Shown one piece after another: positions 62,665 to 64,000 of a DNA stretch of 64,000 nt. The stretch's first letter is position 1, and every line of letters starts with the position of its first letter. Below the pieces are notes generated by a model that searched no databases, had not been told where the DNA came from, and worked only from the letters and a program-made list of their open reading frames with translations. The stretch is from OMPR01 sp965183835. Its GTDB lineage: Bacteria; Pseudomonadota; Alphaproteobacteria; Rhodobacterales; Rhodobacteraceae. The stretch is taken from NCBI GenBank assembly GCA_965183835.1, contig CBCYME010000021.1:1-64000 (forward strand), read 5' to 3'. Both the position numbers and the translations under genes were made by a program.

Positions 62665-63843
62665 TCAATGACCCGAACGAAGGCGGTCGACGGCCCGTAC
62701 GATTTCGTCCTCGGTATTGTAGTAGTGCGGAGCAATGCGCAGCACAATTGGCAGGCCGCGACGTTCGGCATCAAGGCGCGTGCTTGATGGGGGGGATGCC
62801 CCAATAATAATGCCACCCTCAGCCATATGCTGCACGATTTGGCGCGGGTCGGCGTTGTTGATCGAGAAACTGACGATCCCGCATTGCGCCGAGCCAATGT
62901 CGCGCAATGTGACCCGTGCATCTTCAGCCAGAAGCGATCTTGTCGTGTCGGCAAGCGCACTGACCCGCTCTGCGATCAGATCAATCCCGATCTGGTCCGC
63001 ATAGTCGATTGCGGCAGCAAGTCCGGCGCGTAAGGCGTAAGAATTCTCCCACGTCTCAAACCGTCTTGCATCATCGCGCAGCTCATACAGATTTGTCGCC
63101 ACCCATGGTGCGCCGAAATGGTCGATCATGGCAGGCTCCAACGACGCCAACCACTTGCTTTTTACATAGAGAAACCCCGTACCACGCGGGCCGCGCAGAA
63201 ACTTCCGCCCCGTGGCCGACAGGAAATCACATTGCAATTCAGTGACATCAATGCGCATTTGCCCCGCTGCCTGACAAGCGTCCAGAAGATAGGGCACATC
63301 GTAAGCTTGCGCGATTTTTCCAACTTTTGCCGCCGGATTCACAAGACCGCCATTGGTCGGAACCCAGGTGATAGCGATAAGCCCAACGTCATCACCCATC
63401 GTGCTTTCTAAAGCAGTTAAGTCCAATGCGCCGCTTTCGCCTGAGGGGATGACTTCGATCTTCAAATCGTCCCGTTTCGCTCGCTGAAGGAAGGCGACGT
63501 AATTCGCTGCGTATTCGGCCTCGCATGTCAGAATACGCGAACCCGGTTTGAGTGGCAGAGCATAGAATGCATGGCACCAACCCACCGTCGCATTCTCCAT
63601 AAGAGCAATTTCGCGCGGGGTTGCACCGATATGGCGCGCGACAGACGCGTAAACCTGATCCAGATTGGCAGTTTGCTGTGCTTGTGCCTCATAGCCTCCG
63701 ATCTGCGCTTCAAGTTGGGTGTGTCCTACCACGGCATCAACTACGCATTGAGGCATCAACGCGGAACCAGACGCGAGGAGATGGGTTGAAACTTGGATTC
63801 CGGGCGTTTCGCTCCGAACTCTTCCAATATCTATCGTGCACAT
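62665..63843 (-). CDS. Aminotransferase class V-fold PLP enzyme
   Basis: A 392-residue protein of the cysteine-desulfurase/selenocysteine-lyase-like fold. VAITWVPTNGG-like strand, LLDACQAAGQMRIDV (PLP-binding Asp and following Gln) and the Schiff-base Lys in SATGRKFLRGPRGTGFLYV are visible. It resembles uncharacterised class V enzymes that act on amino acids, not IscS, as the catalytic Cys loop near the C-terminus is not evident. Start uncertain: ATG 63843 (MCTIDIGRV) or the in-frame start at 63903. It is convergent with the hpa operon and without obvious partner. Confidence 0.82.
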   Translation of the reverse strand: MCTIDIGRVRSETPGIQVSTHLLASGSALMPQCVVDAVVGHTQLEAQIGGYEAQAQQTANLDQVYASVARHIGATPREIALMENATVGWCHAFYALPLKPGSRILTCEAEYAANYVAFLQRAKRDDLKIEVIPSGESGALDLTALESTMGDDVGLIAITWVPTNGGLVNPAAKVGKIAQAYDVPYLLDACQAAGQMRIDVTELQCDFLSATGRKFLRGPRGTGFLYVKSKWLASLEPAMIDHFGAPWVATNLYELRDDARRFETWENSYALRAGLAAAIDYADQIGIDLIAERVSALADTTRSLLAEDARVTLRDIGSAQCGIVSFSINNADPRQIVQHMAEGGIIIGASPPSSTRLDAERRGLPIVLRIAPHYYNTEDEIVRAVDRLRSGH

Positions 63844-63903
63844 GCTTTTACTCACTGCCAGTTTCGGTTTCCGGACTTTGGCTGCATTGCAGAATTGTTG
63901 CAA

Positions 63904-64000
63904 GGTGGGCTCTTTGCGGACCTTTGTTGCCGATTTACTGTAGCTTCAGTGGGACAGAGTGTGGCGTGCAGATCCAACTCATCTGGGGTTCTGTGCAGAC
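63904..64000. other. Right edge, no gene seen
   Basis: About 100 bp upstream of the class V aminotransferase-fold gene. No recognised coding sequence or regulatory motif; it may hold that gene's promoter. Confidence 0.5.

Overview
The window looks like part of an extrachromosomal replicon (plasmid or chromid) of a marine alphaproteobacterium of the Roseobacter group (Rhodobacteraceae). Three things suggest this: a divergent parAB / replication-initiator module with iterons and partition-like palindromes near 35-39.3 kb; the density of TRAP, TTT (TctABC) and ABC solute transporters paired with catabolic genes; and a cryptochrome/photolyase cluster typical of these bacteria. The organism is inferred from gene content only. 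No rRNA, tRNA or CRISPR array was seen.

Layout. 0-7 kb: a decayed light/UV-repair cluster. It holds the end of an aggregation-factor-core-like protein, an SDR gene split by an IS3-family element with a perfect 4-bp target duplication, a CryB-type Fe-S photolyase gene with an in-frame amber codon, a DUF2256 remnant, an intact CPD photolyase, and an IS30-family element. 7-12 kb: nitrilase-like hydrolase, RpiR regulator and TRAP transporter dctPQM. Two copies of one palindrome lie before rpiR and before dctP, suggesting one regulon. 12-22 kb: two FAD oxidoreductases diverge from a DeoR regulator plus a five-gene peptide-type ABC importer. 22-28 kb: a second DeoR regulator with an IMPase-like phosphatase, a Na/Pi transporter and a DMT permease, divergent from a phosphonate-monoester/phosphodiester-hydrolase-like member of the sulfatase superfamily; this reads as an organophosphate-ester module. 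28-33.7 kb: a GntR-controlled operon of DUF1185 protein, alpha/beta hydrolase, flavin reductase fused to a Nudix-like domain, luciferase-like monooxygenase and aldehyde dehydrogenase. This is the best candidate here for an undescribed catabolic pathway. 33.8-35 kb: nnrS. 35-39.3 kb: parB, parA, five 22-bp iterons, and repB. 39.3-46.4 kb: LacI regulator, TctABC, and an acylating aldehyde dehydrogenase plus acyl-CoA ligase resembling sulfoacetate (SauS/SauT) genes. 46.4-54.5 kb: Tm-1-like protein, aldehyde dehydrogenase, a second TctABC, IclR regulator, class III aminotransferase. 54.6-62.5 kb: homoprotocatechuate meta-cleavage cluster hpaR / hpaE-hpaD-hpaD2-SSADH-hpaG-hpaH-hpaI, with two non-homologous ring-cleavage dioxygenases side by side. 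62.7-63.8 kb: a class V aminotransferase-fold enzyme.

Many otherwise well-conserved genes carry single-base frameshifts, nearly all one surplus base in a short run (nitrilase, RpiR, DctM, one ABC permease, Tm-1-like, two ALDHs, IclR, aminotransferase, hpaG). I annotate these as broken but suspect base-calling error in many cases. The IS insertion, the amber codon and the DUF2256 truncation in the photorepair cluster look like real decay.
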